A DNA stretch of 64,000 nucleotides from CAG-698 sp964385755. Lineage in GTDB: Bacteria > Bacillota_I > Bacilli_A > ML615J-28 > CAG-698. The notes below the pieces were generated by a model. It saw nothing but the letters and a program-made list of their open reading frames with translations, did not search any database and had not been told where the DNA came from. Within the stretch, counting starts at the first letter, position 1. Each line of letters begins with the position of its first letter. Location: NCBI GenBank assembly GCA_964385755.1, contig CAYLPZ010000006.1:13351-77350 (forward strand), in the 5' to 3' direction. This document shows positions 62,387 through 64,000 of the stretch, piece after piece. The translations under genes and the position numbers were made by a program.

Positions 62387-63433
62387 CTATTTTAATCTAA
62401 CATATCTATTATTCTTTCCATTACCTTCACGTCTTAGTTCACCAAGTTCAATTAATCTTCTTAATGCTCCTTCTATTGAACTAATGCTTAGAGATGGGCA
62501 TAATTCTCTTATATCTTGTTTTGTAAACCATCCAATTTTATTATTTGCTGCTTTTCTTACCATATCGATAGCAGGAAGCTTTTCTTCAACGATTTTAAAT
62601 CTATCTTCAAAATCTTTATATGCTGCAAGAATTGTGCTCAATAAATACTTAATGAATGGAACAGGATTGTCATTCCCATCTAGCCATCCTTCTTGTGAAG
62701 CACTTAGCGCATCATAATATAAATCCTTATGCTTTGCTATCTTAGCTTCTAATGAAATATATTTACCAACATAGAATCCATTTCTATACAATAGTAATGT
62801 TGTCAATAGTCTAGACATTCTACCATTTCCATCATTAAATGGCTGAATACATAAAAAGTCATGAATAAAAACTGGTATAGCGATTAATGGTTCTAATTCA
62901 TTATTTCCAATCACTCTATTATATTCTTCACAAATTTTATCAAGTGCTGCTGGTGTTTCAAATGGATCAACAGGTGTGAATGATACCTCAACTTTACCAT
63001 CATAATGAGTAGCAGAGATATAATTTTGAACATTTTTAGTTCTACCTGCCATAGGGTTATTCATATGACTATACATAATCTTATGTAATTGCAATATGAA
63101 ATTTTGAGTTAACGGTATTGCATCAAAGCTTTCATGTATTATATTTAATACATCACGGTATCCAGCGATTTCTTCTTCATCCCTATTTTTAGGAGTGGTT
63201 TTTTCTTCAACTAATTGTTTAATTCTTGTATTAGTTGTAACTATACCTTCAATAGCATTTGAAGCTTCTGTACTTTGAACTTTAGCTATTTCAACTAGTT
63301 TTTCTAATTGTTCAGGCCTTTGTTTTAAATACAGTTCTTGTTTTCCAACTTCTTTATATATAGCTGCTATATAGCCTAATACTTCTGAATCCCATGTGTT
63401 TTTACTTATTTTATAATAATTGAAATCTCTCAT
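62387..63433 (-). CDS. Fic-family protein with catalytic His replaced by Gln
   Basis: 348 residues. The Fic_N region (about 1-85) contains the inhibitory motif S58-N-A-I-E62-G63, of the (S/T)xxxE(G/N) type. The Fic core follows (about 100-240). The active-site loop reads I-Q197-P-F-N-D-G-N-G-R205-M-S-R208, where normal enzymes have HPFxxGNGRxxR; the codon is CAG, so the catalytic His is Gln. The C-terminal part (about 285-345) is a winged-helix DNA-binding domain (RLIELGELRREGNG). It may be an AMPylation-dead regulator binding its own promoter, or have other chemistry. A GAGGTG ribosome site precedes the ATG. Confidence 0.9.
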   Translation of the reverse strand: MRDFNYYKISKNTWDSEVLGYIAAIYKEVGKQELYLKQRPEQLEKLVEIAKVQSTEASNAIEGIVTTNTRIKQLVEEKTTPKNRDEEEIAGYRDVLNIIHESFDAIPLTQNFILQLHKIMYSHMNNPMAGRTKNVQNYISATHYDGKVEVSFTPVDPFETPAALDKICEEYNRVIGNNELEPLIAIPVFIHDFLCIQPFNDGNGRMSRLLTTLLLYRNGFYVGKYISLEAKIAKHKDLYYDALSASQEGWLDGNDNPVPFIKYLLSTILAAYKDFEDRFKIVEEKLPAIDMVRKAANNKIGWFTKQDIRELCPSLSISSIEGALRRLIELGELRREGNGKNNRYVRLK

Positions 63434-63456
63434 ATTTTCACCTCACATTGATACTT

Positions 63457-63506
63457 TACCCTTAAATTATATAATATTTTAAGGTTAAAATCAATAAATA
63501 AGGGTA
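63457..63506 (-). promoter_or_regulatory. fic promoter flanked by symmetrical operator sites
   Basis: On the minus strand -35 TTGATT (63489-63494), 17 bases, -10 TATAAT (63466-63471). The octamer TACCCTTA (63457-63464) and its inverse TAAGGGTA (63499-63506) flank the promoter, and a third related half-site TTTTAAGG lies in the spacer (63477-63484). Autoregulation by the winged-helix Fic protein is a reasonable guess. Confidence 0.62.
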
Positions 63507-63654
63507 TTTGGGTTTTCCAATTTATTTATACTTACTCATAAATTCGGCACAAAAATGAGAGAATAGTTTTATGTTTGAAAGAATATTATTACACAACTTA
63601 ACAATTAGCCTCTTTAGAGTGATAGATAGACGCGACTTTAAGGAGGTTTCTAAT

Positions 63655-63828
63655 ATGAATCAAAATCAAATTATCGGTGAAATCAAATATAGATTTGCAT
63701 CTTTGCTTTTAGATCAGTTACTTGAAGACAGTATTATTACTAGAGAAGTATGGACTACATTCAAGAAAAATAATCCTATCATTAGTGTATTGGAGGATAT
63801 CGATGAAAAAGATAATTTGATAAGTTAA
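63655..63828 (+). CDS. Small SHOCT-like protein, 57 residues
   Basis: A short plus-strand gene with a perfect AAGGAGG site before the ATG at 63655; the frame upstream (from 63571) is not needed. The sequence IIGEIKYRFASLLLDQLLED followed by SIITREVWTTFKKNN has the pattern of SHOCT-like helical pairs that often precede recombinase or integrase genes in gut Bacillota. No such gene follows in this window: only 2 bases later the stop codon of a convergent membrane-protein gene begins. Possibly a remnant of a mobile cassette. Confidence 0.6.
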   Translation: MNQNQIIGEIKYRFASLLLDQLLEDSIITREVWTTFKKNNPIISVLEDIDEKDNLIS

Positions 63829-63830
63829 TC

Positions 63831-64000
63831 CTAAATAACTTCATATATTAGATTAATCCATGATAATTGACCTGCAATTGAATATGACCAATCACCTGGT
63901 AAATTGTCTAGCCAGAATACTCTTAGTGTTGTATAAATGGTTGGAACTAGCCCCATTACTAATAAAGATATAAATAATTTATGATTAATATTTTTAAAGG
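63831..64000 (-). CDS. C-terminal end of an integral membrane protein, 5' truncated by the window edge
   Basis: Only the last 55 residues are present, ending at a TAG at 63831-63833. They contain two hydrophobic stretches: LFISLLVMGLVPTIYTTLRV, then SYSIAGQLSWINLIYEVI, linked by FWLDNLPGDW. The pattern is compatible with the last helices of a MATE-type exporter, but a confident family is not possible from this fragment. It converges with the SHOCT-like gene. Confidence 0.5.
   Translation of the reverse strand, partial: FKNINHKLFISLLVMGLVPTIYTTLRVFWLDNLPGDWSYSIAGQLSWINLIYEVI

Noticed and set aside
1..64000. tRNA, rRNA, riboswitch, replication origin or CRISPR array
   Set aside because: I looked for cloverleaf-like and known leader patterns and saw none that I could support.

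Overview
The window is an AT-rich stretch (very low G+C, standard genetic code, TAA/TAG/TGA stops, AGGAGG-type ribosome binding sites, sigma-A-type TTGACA/TATAAT promoters) from a low-GC Gram-positive bacterium. Many lipoproteins with short lipoboxes, SipW-type secretion, BspA-type leucine-rich repeats, CotH and a CD1871A-type CXXC tail together suggest an uncultured, probably gut-associated Bacillota lineage (Bacilli/Erysipelotrichales/RF39-like or Clostridia). This assignment is inference; there is no rRNA or tRNA in the window. Nearly every gene lies on the minus strand.

Layout. 1-3880: a truncated membrane protein, a thioredoxin/thioredoxin reductase pair whose reductase lacks the NADPH motifs, an unrecognised protein and a CorC/CNNM-type membrane protein. 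4119-8536: a SipW-type signal peptidase with TasA/camelysin-like substrates and two small membrane proteins. 8764-13402: a small divergent gene, a nitroreductase, a YhfW-like FAD/Rieske oxidoreductase, an acetyltransferase and a lipoprotein. 13602-16043: a large Ig-like lipoprotein with its own promoter.

16157-47753 is the core of the window: about 31 kb of tightly packed co-oriented genes. In transcription order they encode a giant S8 protease carrying BspA repeats, an InlB-repeat lipoprotein, a complete Opp peptide ABC transporter (A, B, C, D, F), a small membrane protein, a TlpA-type thiol-redox lipoprotein, a membrane protein ending in a CD1871A-like CXXC tail, a NapH-like 4Fe-4S membrane protein fused to a TlpA domain, a membrane/helical protein, a MoxR ATPase, a DUF58 protein, two VWA membrane proteins and a lipoprotein. 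A consensus-like promoter with an inverted repeat precedes the protease gene, and a hairpin at 28099-28118 splits the array into a protease/transport half and a redox/MoxR-VWA half. My reading is an integrated surface machine for proteolysis, peptide uptake and thiol-redox or assembly work.

48366-53235: a broken DUF4143 ATPase, then a five-gene partner-switching operon (STAS, RsbW-like kinase, SpoIIE-type phosphatase, STAS fused to an APH-type kinase, and an HD (p)ppGpp-hydrolase-like domain fused to STAS). 53590-59190: a CotH-family lipoprotein, an M28 peptidase, a TIR-BspA-LRR protein and an ArsB/SLC13-type permease with an apparently leaderless promoter. 59227-62386 is gene-poor, with decayed remnants around a PlsC/zinc-ribbon acyltransferase. 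62387-64000: a Fic protein with the catalytic His replaced by Gln and a symmetrical operator, a tiny SHOCT-like ORF and the C-terminal end of a membrane protein.
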